Of a stretch of DNA of 64,000 nt, positions 17,584-28,180 are shown one piece after another. This stretch comes from Paractinoplanes atraurantiacus. Lineage in GTDB: Bacteria > Actinomycetota > Actinomycetes > Mycobacteriales > Micromonosporaceae. Positions within the stretch are counted from its first letter, which is position 1. Each line of letters begins with the position of its first letter. The stretch covers positions 1,236,786 through 1,300,785 of the forward strand of contig NZ_OBDY01000001.1 of assembly GCF_900215205.1 (NCBI RefSeq), in the 5' to 3' direction. A model generated the notes under the pieces. The model made no database searches. It was not told the origin of the DNA and was given only the letters and a program-made list of their open reading frames with translations. The translations under genes and the position numbers were made by a program.

Positions 17584-18287
17584 GACAGCAGGTCGCGGAG
17601 GCTGCCGTCGACCGGGCAGCCCCGGCCGGTCAGGTCCTCGGCCTGCGCCTTGAGGACCGAGGCGAGTTCCTGCACGTCGGCTCCGGCCAGGCCGGTCCGC
17701 TTGACCGCGTCAGCCTTGTTGCGGAAATAGGTGCGACTGAGCAGGCCGGCCACCAGCGCCGCGTACAGCCGCGCCTCGGCGATCATCACCAGGGCGGCGT
17801 CCGTCTCGTACCACTCGGCGAGGCGGACCGCGCGGTCGTGCGCGGCCGCCGCCACCTCCCAGTCGTGCCGGGCCGCACCGGTGAACTCGGGCGGCCGGGC
17901 CTCGGCCAGCCGGGCCAGGTGGGCGTCGCGCCGGGCGCCGAACCAGCCCCGCGGGTCGTGCAGCGGCCGGGTGCTCACCAGCCGGTCGGCGGCGAGCGGC
18001 CAGCGCGGGGTCACCTCGCGCGCCTGGCGCATGCCCTCGTCGCCGGTCGTCACCCGCAGGTCGACCAGGATGCCGTCGACCCGGCGCAGGACCGGCTTCG
18101 GCCCGGCGCCCGGGCGATAGGTGATCACCTGCACGTTGACGTCGCTGCCGTCGTGGTCGTCGCCGTGCGCGACTGATCCGTACACCCCGATGGCGTGGAC
18201 CTCGGCCGGCCATCGCCGTTCGATGACGTCGTGCAACCGCTCGGCCAGCCGCCCGCGGGGCGAAGTGAGATCGATCTCCTCCAGCAC
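17580..18287 (-). CDS. Nucleotidyltransferase-fold protein with altered active-site motif
   Basis: 235 residues from a GTG at 18287, with CAGAAT on the minus strand six bases upstream as a leaderless -10. The pattern [18 protein letters not shown] (from about residue 33) fits the GSxxxG...SDxD signature of KNTase/MNT-type nucleotidyltransferases, but the second acidic residue is Asn here. The downstream acidic residue is present in ILVDLRV. The C-terminal half is helical and HEPN-like in character ([16 protein letters not shown]). Relatives transfer AMP to aminoglycosides, or form MNT-HEPN toxin-antitoxin pairs. The function is unknown, and the D-to-N change makes it possibly inactive or altered. 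Confidence 0.75.
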   Translation of the reverse strand: MLEEIDLTSPRGRLAERLHDVIERRWPAEVHAIGVYGSVAHGDDHDGSDVNVQVITYRPGAGPKPVLRRVDGILVDLRVTTGDEGMRQAREVTPRWPLAADRLVSTRPLHDPRGWFGARRDAHLARLAEARPPEFTGAARHDWEVAAAAHDRAVRLAEWYETDAALVMIAEARLYAALVAGLLSRTYFRNKADAVKRTGLAGADVQELASVLKAQAEDLTGRGCPVDGSLRDLLS

Positions 18288-18349
18288 CCCGTCATTCTGT
18301 GGGATGAACGTGTACGCGAAAGGTCTACAGCGCGTAGCGGTAAAACGGA

Positions 18350-18784
18350 CTAATCGGGGCGTCCGGGCCAGGCGATCGTGGCTGGGGCCACCTCGGCCAG
18401 CCGGCGCCAGCGGGTGGCCCGTACGGCGGCCTCGGTCATCGCGGCCAGGGCGGTGGACCGCTCGGCGCCCTCGGTCACCGGCAGCACCGGGCGCCAGCCC
18501 TGCGCCACCCCGTCCTCGATCTGGATGGCCAGCTTGAGCGCGGTGGCGCGGTCGGTCACCTCGTACGGCAGCTGATATCCGGCCGGTGAGGGCGCGGCGC
18601 TCGCCTTCAGCTGCGACATCCGGCCGACCAGGTAGTCGCGTTTCTGCCGGTGGGCCTGCTCGGCCGCCCGGGCCTCGGTCACGTCGCCGTCGCTGTCGAG
18701 GTGGACGCCGATCACCCCGTACGCGTAGATGGCCGCCTCCTCGGCGGCGAGGGCGGCGCCGAGCTGCTCGTTCATCTTGGTCAT
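18350..18784 (-). CDS. DUF4439-type ferritin-like protein
   Basis: 144 residues from the ATG at 18784; the open frame continues upstream but is compositionally noise. The pattern AALAAEEAAIYAYGVIGVHL followed by EAEQAHRQKRDYL-like helices is the DUF4439 ferritin-like four-helix domain, with Glu and His residues where diiron ligands would sit. The role is unknown. It lies just downstream of a lipoprotein gene with a related helical character; a 41-bp duplication separates them and bridges the two by a 14-codon mini-ORF. Confidence 0.78.
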   Translation of the reverse strand: MTKMNEQLGAALAAEEAAIYAYGVIGVHLDSDGDVTEARAAEQAHRQKRDYLVGRMSQLKASAAPSPAGYQLPYEVTDRATALKLAIQIEDGVAQGWRPVLPVTEGAERSTALAAMTEAAVRATRWRRLAEVAPATIAWPGRPD

Positions 18785-18825
18785 GGCAGGGCCTCGGCGT
18801 GGGTGGCGCGGCCGGCGGCGTTCAT
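18781..18825 (-). CDS. 14-residue mini-ORF created by a tandem duplication
   Basis: ATG (18825) to TGA (18781-18783) encodes [14 protein letters not shown]. Its start overlaps the lipoprotein stop as ATGA, and its stop overlaps the start of the DUF4439 gene as ATGA. The last residues repeat the C-terminus of the lipoprotein (RATHAEAL), because a 27-bp sequence is present twice. It is probably only a translational-coupling bridge, not a functional peptide. Confidence 0.4.
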   Translation of the reverse strand: MNAAGRATHAEALP

Positions 18826-18853
18826 CGCAGGGCCTCGGCGTGGGTGGCGCGGC
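18786..18853. repeat. Direct repeat, 27 bp twice, 41-bp period
   Basis: Bases 18786-18812 and 18827-18853 are identical. The first copy lies between two genes; the second is the 3' end of the lipoprotein gene. This is the mark of a tandem duplication of 41 bp at the gene junction. Confidence 0.9.
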
Positions 18854-19310
18854 AGGCGGCGATGGAGCCGACCAGGCCGGCCCGGTCGGTGGCGGCCACC
18901 TTGCAGGCGGCGACCGCGGTCTTCTGCGCGGCCAGCTCGGCCTGGCGCAGGGCGGCCACCGTGGTCGCCGGCCCGGCGCTCGCGCTCGGCGCGGGACCGG
19001 ACGCCAGGGGCTTGCCGATGAGGCGGGACATCTCGGCGGCATGGGTGCGGTGGTCCTCGGCCAGCGGCGCGAGGCGGGTGCGCAGCCCGGGCTGGCTGAC
19101 GATCGCTTGGTCGTACGCGGTGGCGAGCGCGACCGCCTCGGCCAGCAGGGACTCGAGCGGGTCGGGTGGCTTCGGCGGCTCCGGATCGGCCTGGTCGAAC
19201 AGGCCGCAGCCGGTCAGGGCGGCGGCGCCCGCTCCCGCGGCCGTGCCGAGCAGCCACCGGCGGCTGTGTCCGATCTCCCGAATCTCGCGCACGGCGCCAG
19301 TCAACACCAT
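18822..19310 (-). CDS. Small helical lipoprotein with twin-arginine-like signal
   Basis: 162 residues. The N-terminus has [21 protein letters not shown], a twin-arginine-like motif with a lipobox (LTGC), so the mature protein would be a lipid-anchored surface protein starting at Cys. The rest is Ala-rich and helical (for example [21 protein letters not shown]), resembling the histidine-containing helix bundles of DUF4439-like proteins. It is upstream of and coupled to the ferritin-like gene, so the two may act together. The function is unknown. Confidence 0.75.
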   Translation of the reverse strand: MVLTGAVREIREIGHSRRWLLGTAAGAGAAALTGCGLFDQADPEPPKPPDPLESLLAEAVALATAYDQAIVSQPGLRTRLAPLAEDHRTHAAEMSRLIGKPLASGPAPSASAGPATTVAALRQAELAAQKTAVAACKVAATDRAGLVGSIAACRATHAEALR

Positions 19311-19462
19311 GCGGTACAGCCGGTGACCTGCGGATGGCGCGGAATCGGTGCGGCGCCGAACGTTCGACGCGACCGGCGCGTTACGCTCTGCGTCAGCCGC
19401 GGGGCTCTTCGCCCGGCGGCATAGAGTCGTTTCTGAGTTTTTTGACGAAAGGTCGAGGCCCG

Positions 19463-20071
19463 ATGACGCAGCGTGGTCGCGCCGGTGCCCGGCCTGGTGG
19501 CCGTAAGAGGCAGGCCGAGGAACGGGTACCCGCTCCGCCCCGCGTCGATCTCGCCGCGGCCCGGGCCCGGGTCCGCGCCGTGATCGAGCCGGTGGTCGCC
19601 GGCGCCGGGTACGACCTGGAGGACGTCAGCGTCGCCCGCGCCGGTCGCCGGCACGTGGTCCGCGTCCTGGTCGACACCGACGGCGGCATCGGCCTGGACG
19701 ACGTGGCCGTCGTCTCCCGCGCGATCTCGGAGGCGCTCGACGCCGCCGAGGAGCGCGGTGGCGAGGTCCTCGCGGGGGAGTACCAACTGGAGGTCGGCTC
19801 GCCGGGCGTGGACCGGCCGCTGACCGAGCCGCGCCACTGGCGGCGCAACCGGGGCCGGCTGGTTGCCGTGAACGGCATGACCGGCCGGGTGACCGACGCC
19901 GGCGACGAGGGCATCGTGCTCGACGTCGACGGCACACCGCACGAGCTGAAGTACCCCGAACTCGGCGCCGGCAAGGTGCAGATCGAGTTCAAGCGGCTCG
20001 ACGAGGCCGACTTCGGCGACGACGAGGACGACGACGACATCGACACCGACGATAGGGAGGGCGAGGAATGA
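19463..20071 (+). CDS. rimP: Ribosome maturation factor RimP
   Basis: 202 residues from the ATG at 19463, with GAGG just upstream; the open frame extends left but the family starts here. The core has the RimP N-terminal domain ([33 protein letters not shown]) and the conserved [19 protein letters not shown] motif, then the SH3-like C-terminal domain. RimP helps assemble the 30S subunit. There is an Arg/Gly-rich N-terminal extension and an acidic C-terminal tail ([12 protein letters not shown]), typical of actinobacteria. It starts the rimP-nusA-ylxR-infB operon and overlaps nusA by 4 bp. Confidence 0.93.
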   Translation: MTQRGRAGARPGGRKRQAEERVPAPPRVDLAAARARVRAVIEPVVAGAGYDLEDVSVARAGRRHVVRVLVDTDGGIGLDDVAVVSRAISEALDAAEERGGEVLAGEYQLEVGSPGVDRPLTEPRHWRRNRGRLVAVNGMTGRVTDAGDEGIVLDVDGTPHELKYPELGAGKVQIEFKRLDEADFGDDEDDDDIDTDDREGEE

Positions 20072-21084
20072 ACATCGACCTCGCGGCGCTGCGCGCCCTG
20101 GAGCGCGAGCGGGAGATCCCGTTCGAGACGATTCTGGCGGCCATCGAGACCGCGCTGCTCACGGCATACAGGCACACGGAGGGCGCGCAGAGCCACGCCC
20201 GCGTGGAGATCGACCGCAAGTCCGGCGTCGCGTCGGTGCTGGCGCAGGAGCTGGACGCCGACGGCACGGTCGTGCGCGAGTGGGACGACACCCCGCACGA
20301 CTTCGGCCGCATCGCCGCGATGACCGCCAAGCAGGTCATCCTCCAGAGGCTGCGCGAGGCCACCGACGAGCAGCACTTCGGTGAGTACGCGGGACGCGAC
20401 GGCGACCTGGTCACCGGCATCGTGCAGGCGGACGCCGCACGGGCCGAGAAGGGCATCGTCATCGTCGACCTCGGCAAGATCGAGGCGGTGCTGCCGCAGT
20501 CCGAGCAGGTGCCCGGCGAGCCGTACGACCACGGCTCCCGCATCCGCGGCATCGTGGTGCACGTGGCCAAGGGTTTCCGCGGCCCGCAGGTGACGCTCTC
20601 CCGGTCACACCCGGCGCTGGTCAAGAAGCTCTTCGCGCTCGAGGTGCCGGAGATCGCCGACGGCACCGTCGAGATCGCCGCGATCGCACGTGAGGCAGGT
20701 CACCGTACGAAGATCGCGGTGCATTCGACAGTGCCGGGCGTGAACGCCAAGGGTGCCTGTATCGGTCCCATGGGACAGCGGGTCCGGGCCGTCATGAGCG
20801 AGCTGCACGGCGAGAAGATCGACATCATCGACTACTCGGACGACCCGGCCCAGTTCGTGGGCAACGCGCTCTCACCAGCCAAGGCCCTGCGGGTCGAGGT
20901 GGTCGACGCGGCCAGCCGGACGGCCCGGGTCACCGTGCCCGATTTCCAGCTCTCGCTGGCGATCGGTCGGGAGGGTCAGAACGCCCGGCTCGCGGCCCGG
21001 CTCACCGGCTGGCGCATCGACATCCGGCCGGACAACGAGCCCGCCGGAGCCTCCGACCGCGATGCGGCCGAGGCGGGAAGCTGA
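20068..21084 (+). CDS. nusA: Transcription termination/antitermination factor NusA
   Basis: 338 residues, short as usual in actinobacteria, which lack the C-terminal acidic repeats of E. coli NusA. The N-terminal RNA-polymerase-binding domain (about 1-110) is followed by an S1 domain (about 115-185, ERLGEYAG-like to [11 protein letters not shown]) and two KH domains, with [18 protein letters not shown] and [16 protein letters not shown]. The ATG overlaps the rimP stop as ATGA, so the two are translationally coupled. It controls pausing, termination and antitermination, and links transcription to the initiation-factor genes downstream. Confidence 0.96.
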   Translation: MNIDLAALRALEREREIPFETILAAIETALLTAYRHTEGAQSHARVEIDRKSGVASVLAQELDADGTVVREWDDTPHDFGRIAAMTAKQVILQRLREATDEQHFGEYAGRDGDLVTGIVQADAARAEKGIVIVDLGKIEAVLPQSEQVPGEPYDHGSRIRGIVVHVAKGFRGPQVTLSRSHPALVKKLFALEVPEIADGTVEIAAIAREAGHRTKIAVHSTVPGVNAKGACIGPMGQRVRAVMSELHGEKIDIIDYSDDPAQFVGNALSPAKALRVEVVDAASRTARVTVPDFQLSLAIGREGQNARLAARLTGWRIDIRPDNEPAGASDRDAAEAGS

Positions 21085-21124
21085 CCGGATACGCGTTCCG
21101 GACGTCTGAGGAGTAGACTTTCAC

Positions 21125-21433
21125 GTGGCCGGTCCGACACGAACCTGTGTTGGCTGTCGCAAGCGTGCGCCGGCCATCGAGTTGATTCGGTTCGTCGCGG
21201 CCGGCACCGGGGAAGATCTCCGGCTCCAGCCCGATCCGAACCGCCGACTGCCGGGCCGGGGAGCGCATCTGCATCCCGATCCGGCTTGCTTCGCGCTGGC
21301 GGAGCGGCGTCGTGCCTTCGGGCGCGCGCTGCGTCTCACCGGTGTTGCTGACACCGGATTGCTGGCCGAGCACATCCGTACGGCCTTGCCGTGCGGAACG
21401 ACAGATGACACGGCCGCTGTGGCCGCGTCATGA
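21125..21433 (+). CDS. ylxR: YlxR-family RNA-binding protein
   Basis: 102 residues from a GTG. TRTCVGCRKRAP and GRGAHLHPDPACFALAERRRAFGRAL are the YlxR (DUF448) signatures, including the conserved Cys and Arg/Lys residues that form the nucleic-acid-binding surface. The gene lies between nusA and infB as in most bacteria. TAGACT (21114-21119) lies five bases upstream and could give a leaderless transcript inside the operon, although GGAG (21109-21112) could also serve at a long spacing. YlxR is reported to affect RNase P and transcription in some bacteria. Confidence 0.9.
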   Translation: MAGPTRTCVGCRKRAPAIELIRFVAAGTGEDLRLQPDPNRRLPGRGAHLHPDPACFALAERRRAFGRALRLTGVADTGLLAEHIRTALPCGTTDDTAAVAAS

Positions 21434-21552
21434 CCCAGCAAGGTAGGACGACCTAGATGAGCACACGATGAAGTCCCTGAAATGAACAGGCTTCTAGTGC
21501 ACGAGTGAGGTCGTTGCGGGTGCGCTCGCACGACCTCGAAGTGAGGAGTGCA

Positions 21553-24642
<3,090 letters not shown>

Positions 24643-24658
24643 GCAGCTCTCATAGAAA

Positions 24659-24690
24659 GGCCCCGGCGCTCAGGCGCCGGGGCCTTTCTT
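24659..24690 (+). terminator. Strong terminator after infB
   Basis: An 11-bp perfect stem (24659-24669 with 24674-24684), loop TCAG, followed by TTTCTT. It is one of the clearest intrinsic terminators in the window. Confidence 0.85.
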
Positions 24691-24696
24691 GCGAAG

Positions 24697-25728
24697 ATGA
24701 CACCCATGTCCCGGTACGCCCTGCTGCTCGCTCCCTCTGCCAATCGTGTGTACGCCGATCAGGCCTCCCGTCTTGCCGTCGCTGAGCTCGCGGCCTTCGG
24801 GTCCGTGTTGTCCTCGGACATTTCGGACGCGGACGTGACCGTGCTCGGCGGGGTGGAGTACTTGACCTTCACCGGGGCTCTCTCGGAGCGGGACATTTCG
24901 TATTTGTCGAACCTGTCGTCGGCGTACGCCCTCTTCGAACAGGTCGACGACCTTCTGCGGCCCCTCACGTTGACGCCGCTGGCGCGGTACGACAGCGACC
25001 TGATCACGATTCCGAAGTACGCGGGCAAGACCAACGAGCAGTTCACCAAGCTCGTGCTCAACCTCACCCTGCTCGCCTCGGCCTCGGCAGAGCGGATGCT
25101 CGACGGGCACCTCACCGTCCTCGACCCGCTCTGCGGCCGCGGGACGACGCTCAACCAGGCGCTGATGTACGGCTACGACGGCGTCGGGGTGGAGATCGAC
25201 GGGAAGGACGTGGAGGCGTACAAACTGTTCCTCCAGACCTGGCTGAAGCGCAAGCGCCTCAAGCACACCGCCGAACTGGTGCCGGTGCGGCGGCAGGGCA
25301 AACGGGCCGCCCGCCGGCTCGAAGTGACCATGGCCGCCAGCAAGGACGACCACAAGGCGGGCGCCGTGCAGAAGATCACCGTCCTGCAGGCGGACACGAC
25401 CCAACTCGAGGGCCTGCTGCGCGGGGGGGTGGCCGACATTCTGGTGGCCGACCTGCCGTACGGGGTCGCGCACGGTAGCTACGACGACGAGGGCGGCATC
25501 ACGCGGCGGCCGCTCGACCTGCTGGAGCGGGCGGTGCCGGGCTGGCTGCCGCTGCTACGCCCCGGCGCCGCGATCGGGCTGTCGTGGAACACCAAGGTCG
25601 CCAAGCGGGAGCTGGCCGAGGACATCCTGCTGGCCAACGGGCTCGCCCTGGTTCCTCAGGCGCCCCTGGAGCACCGCGTGGACCAGGGCATCGAGCGCGA
25701 CGTTCTCATCGCCCGGAAAACCGGCTGA
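24697..25728 (+). CDS. TRM11/UPF0020-type RNA methyltransferase-like protein
   Basis: 343 residues from ATG 24697. The N-terminal ~130 residues resemble a THUMP-like or Trm11 N-domain. The methyltransferase domain has the SAM-binding motif LDPLCGRGTTLNQ and the catalytic motif DLPYG (an N/D-PP-Y variant), as in tRNA guanosine-N2 methylases. A basic linker (KRKRLKHTAELVPVRRQGKRAARRLEV) lies between them. It probably methylates a tRNA or rRNA guanine or adenine. The gene sits between infB and DUF503/rbfA, isolated by the infB terminator. Confidence 0.78.
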   Translation: MTPMSRYALLLAPSANRVYADQASRLAVAELAAFGSVLSSDISDADVTVLGGVEYLTFTGALSERDISYLSNLSSAYALFEQVDDLLRPLTLTPLARYDSDLITIPKYAGKTNEQFTKLVLNLTLLASASAERMLDGHLTVLDPLCGRGTTLNQALMYGYDGVGVEIDGKDVEAYKLFLQTWLKRKRLKHTAELVPVRRQGKRAARRLEVTMAASKDDHKAGAVQKITVLQADTTQLEGLLRGGVADILVADLPYGVAHGSYDDEGGITRRPLDLLERAVPGWLPLLRPGAAIGLSWNTKVAKRELAEDILLANGLALVPQAPLEHRVDQGIERDVLIARKTG

Positions 25729-25748
25729 GAACTGTCGTACCCCGGCGG

Positions 25749-25754
25749 TAGCCT
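25749..25754 (+). promoter_or_regulatory. Leaderless-type -10 element of the DUF503 gene
   Basis: TAGCCT, eight bases before the ATG at 25763. Confidence 0.35.
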
Positions 25755-25762
25755 TCCCGCTG

Positions 25763-26056
25763 ATGTATACGGAAACCGCAGTGTTCGACCTGCTCCTGCC
25801 CGGCGACTCGCGTTCGCTCAAGCAGAAGCGCTCCTACGTCCGCCCGATCCTCGCGATGCTGAAGAAATACGAGGTCAGCGCCGCCGAGGTCGGCATGCAT
25901 GACCTGCACGGCCGCGCCCAGCTCGGCGTGGCCGTGGTCGCCGCCGAGCCGTCCCAGGCCCGCGCCGTCATCGACACCTGTGAGAACCAGATGGCCGGCC
26001 GCCCCGAGATCGAGTTGCTCTCGGTCAAGCGCCGTCTCTACGGGGAGGACGACTAG
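25763..26056 (+). CDS. ylxP: DUF503 (YlxP-like) protein
   Basis: 97 residues. The start MYTETAVFDLLLPGDSRSLKQKRSYVRPIL is the DUF503 signature: an N-terminal beta strand and the SLKxKRxxV helix. The fold is ferredoxin-like. YlxP is usually placed between infB and rbfA, as here, and is thought to act in ribosome assembly, although its mechanism is unproven. The gene has its own leaderless-type promoter and is followed by rbfA with an 84-bp gap. Confidence 0.9.
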   Translation: MYTETAVFDLLLPGDSRSLKQKRSYVRPILAMLKKYEVSAAEVGMHDLHGRAQLGVAVVAAEPSQARAVIDTCENQMAGRPEIELLSVKRRLYGEDD

Positions 26057-26140
26057 TTCGGCCCATGGGCGGGCTGGGTACGCTTCAGCAGTTGGGCGGG
26101 GGTAATGAGACCCGCGGGATCACAGTCGGAGGTGGGCGAT

Positions 26141-26605
26141 ATGTCGGACCCGGCCAAGACGCGCCGTCATGCGGAGCGCGTACGGGAGCTGGTGGCATCG
26201 CTGGTACGAGAGATCAAAGATCCCCGGCTCGGCATGGTGACCATCACGGACGCGCGGATCACCGGCGATCTGCGCGAGGCGACCGTCTACTACACGGTGC
26301 TCGGCGATCCGACCGAGCAGGCGGCCACCAAGGCCGCGCTGGAGAGCGCCAAGGGCATGCTGCGCAGCCGCGTCGGCCACGCCCTGGGGCTGCGGCACTC
26401 GCCGAGTCTGGCGTTCGTGCTCGACAACGTGCAGGACCAGGCCAAGGAGATCGACCACCTGCTGGCCGAGGCGCGCCTGCGCGACCAGGAGGTGCAGCGG
26501 CTCGCCGCCGGCAAGCAGTATGCGGGCGATCCCGACCCCTACAAGGCCGACGAGGACGACGAGGACGAGGACGAGCGGGTCGGCGCCCGCGAGGACCAGG
26601 GGTGA
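26141..26605 (+). CDS. rbfA: Ribosome-binding factor A
   Basis: 154 residues from ATG 26141, chosen because GGAGGT (26128-26133) lies seven bases upstream. The KH-like RbfA fold is shown by RHAERVRELVASLVREIKDPRLG, TITDARITGDLREATVYYTVLG and LRSRVGHALGLRHSP. The C-terminus is acidic (DEDDEDEDERVG). RbfA assists maturation of the 16S rRNA 5' end on the 30S subunit. The stop overlaps the GTG of the DHH phosphoesterase gene as GTGA. Confidence 0.94.
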   Translation: MSDPAKTRRHAERVRELVASLVREIKDPRLGMVTITDARITGDLREATVYYTVLGDPTEQAATKAALESAKGMLRSRVGHALGLRHSPSLAFVLDNVQDQAKEIDHLLAEARLRDQEVQRLAAGKQYAGDPDPYKADEDDEDEDERVGAREDQG

Positions 26606-27744
26606 GAACCGTCTCCAGCATCCCCGGGGGCATGGCCCCCGGGGGCGTTCCCCGGCCGGCCGAGGGTCCGCGGTCCGCCTGGTCCTTCGGGGCCGCCACG
26701 CTCGCCGGTGGGGAAGCCGGCGTGCCGGCGGTCATCGGGGGAGTGGCCGACCTCGAGTGGACGGCGGCGATCGACGCGATCCGCGCGCTCGGGCCCGGCG
26801 ACGAGGTCCAGCTCATCTGTCACGTCAACCCGGACGGGGACGCGCTCGGCAGCATGCTCGGCTTCGGCCTGGGGCTGCGCCGGCTCGGCGTGACCCGGCT
26901 GCGGGCGACGTTCCCGGGGCGGTTCGAGGTTCCCGTGCCCTACCGTGAGCTGCCCGGCAGCGACATGCTGGTCGCCGAGCAGGACGCGTACGAGAACCCG
27001 GCCTTGGTCATGGTTTTCGACGTCGCGGCCGAGTCGCGCCTCGGCGACCTGGTGAGCCTGCTGCCCACCGCGCCGGCCGTGATCGTGCTCGACCACCACG
27101 CGTCGAACACCGGCTTCGGCGGCATCAACCTGGTGGCCCCGCGGGCCGCCGCGACCTCCGTGGTCGCCGAGGGGCTGCTGAGCCGGCTCGGTGTGCCGCT
27201 CGACGCCGAGATCGCCGAGTGCCTCTACGTGGCGCTGTCGACCGACACCGGCTCGTTCAAGTTCGATCTGACCACGCCCGAGGTGCATCAGCTCGCGGCC
27301 CGGCTGATCGCCACCGGCATCAGCCCGGCCGAGATCTCGCGGCGGATCTTCGACACCCGCCCCTTCGGGGCGATGAAACTCTCCGGCGAGGTGCTGGGCC
27401 GGGCCTGTCTCGACGTCACGGCGGCGGGTGGGCGCGGTCTGGTCTGGACGTACGCGACGACGGCCGACCTCGAGAGGTACGACCAGAAGCCGTACGTGCT
27501 GGAATCGCTCATCGACCCGGTCCGCAGCGTCGCCGAGGCGGACGTGGCGGTGCTGGTGAAACAGATGTCGGCCGGGGAGTGGGCGGTGTCGCTGCGCTCC
27601 AAGGGCGCGGTCGACGTCAGCGCGGTGGCGGTGGCGCTCGGCGGTGGCGGCCATCGGCTGGCGGCCGGTTTCACCGGTCACGGCACGCCGGAGGAGATCG
27701 TCCAGCAGGTCAAGGATCTTCTGGACGTCAATCTCACCCAGTAG
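26602..27744 (+). CDS. DHH-family phosphoesterase, NrnA-like oligoribonuclease/pAp phosphatase
   Basis: 380 residues from a GTG at 26602 overlapping rbfA; an ATG at 26632 is an alternative, since the first ~50 residues are Gly/Pro-rich. The DHH domain motifs are present: CHVNPDGDALGS, VMVFDVAAE, LDHHASNTGFG and YVALSTDTGSFKF. The DHHA1 domain follows, ending in GGGGHRLAAG. These enzymes hydrolyse nanoRNA to mononucleotides and dephosphorylate 3'-phosphoadenosine 5'-phosphate; some family members instead hydrolyse cyclic dinucleotides. The genetic link to rbfA is conserved in actinobacteria. A UUCG terminator follows. Confidence 0.9.
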   Translation: MRTVSSIPGGMAPGGVPRPAEGPRSAWSFGAATLAGGEAGVPAVIGGVADLEWTAAIDAIRALGPGDEVQLICHVNPDGDALGSMLGFGLGLRRLGVTRLRATFPGRFEVPVPYRELPGSDMLVAEQDAYENPALVMVFDVAAESRLGDLVSLLPTAPAVIVLDHHASNTGFGGINLVAPRAAATSVVAEGLLSRLGVPLDAEIAECLYVALSTDTGSFKFDLTTPEVHQLAARLIATGISPAEISRRIFDTRPFGAMKLSGEVLGRACLDVTAAGGRGLVWTYATTADLERYDQKPYVLESLIDPVRSVAEADVAVLVKQMSAGEWAVSLRSKGAVDVSAVAVALGGGGHRLAAGFTGHGTPEEIVQQVKDLLDVNLTQ

Positions 27745-27761
27745 TAAGGGTCGGCTTCAGG

Positions 27762-27792
27762 CCGGTGTCGCTTCGGCGACACCGGCTTTTTC
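27762..27792 (+). terminator. Terminator with UUCG tetraloop
   Basis: A 10-bp perfect stem CCGGTGTCGC/GCGACACCGG closed by the stable TTCG loop and followed by CTTTTTC. It ends the rbfA-phosphoesterase transcript. Confidence 0.92.
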
Positions 27793-28039
27793 GTGTCCCG
27801 CTTCGTGGGAAGCACCCGGCCGCCGGTCGAACTGAACGATAGTTTGGGTCCTGAACGGTGATTAGGTTTTGCGCGGTCGTGACCACTGCCCGCCGCGAGA
27901 CCTCGAGCCACCCGGGCCCACCCGCCCGGGCAGCGTCGCCCTCGCCAGACGTCCGGCGATCCCGGACCGGCCCCGCGACGCTCCGCTCGACCAAACCTCA
28001 GGCGCTCGCGCCTTCACCCACCGTGGAAGGACCACGATC
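27793..28039 (+). other. Intergenic leader before a small ORF
   Basis: About 247 bp without a supported gene. It has a TTAGGTTTT-like promoter segment near 27861 and a GC-rich hairpin (CCCGGGC...GCCCGGG around 27913-27932). It may be the long leader of the 29-codon ORF downstream. Confidence 0.35.
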
Positions 28040-28129
28040 ATGGCTGCCAAGCCGAAGCCCACCGCCACCGACGAGGCCCGCGAGGCCGCGCGCCGCGCCC
28101 TGCAGACGTCGATGGACACCCGCCAGTAA
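28040..28129 (+). CDS. Putative 29-residue small protein
   Basis: ATG at 28040 preceded by GAAGGA (28025-28030), ending at TAA 28127-28129. The product (MAAKPKPTATDEAREAAR...) is Ala/Arg-rich and would be one amphipathic helix with a basic, unstructured N-terminus. It has normal high-GC third positions and a good ribosome-binding site, but no family I can name. It lies alone between the phosphoesterase terminator and the MATE gene. Confidence 0.4.
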   Translation: MAAKPKPTATDEAREAARRALQTSMDTRQ

Positions 28130-28180
28130 GCCTTCATCCGGCTTGCACTCCTTACGGCCGGGCGGGCATCATGACTAACC

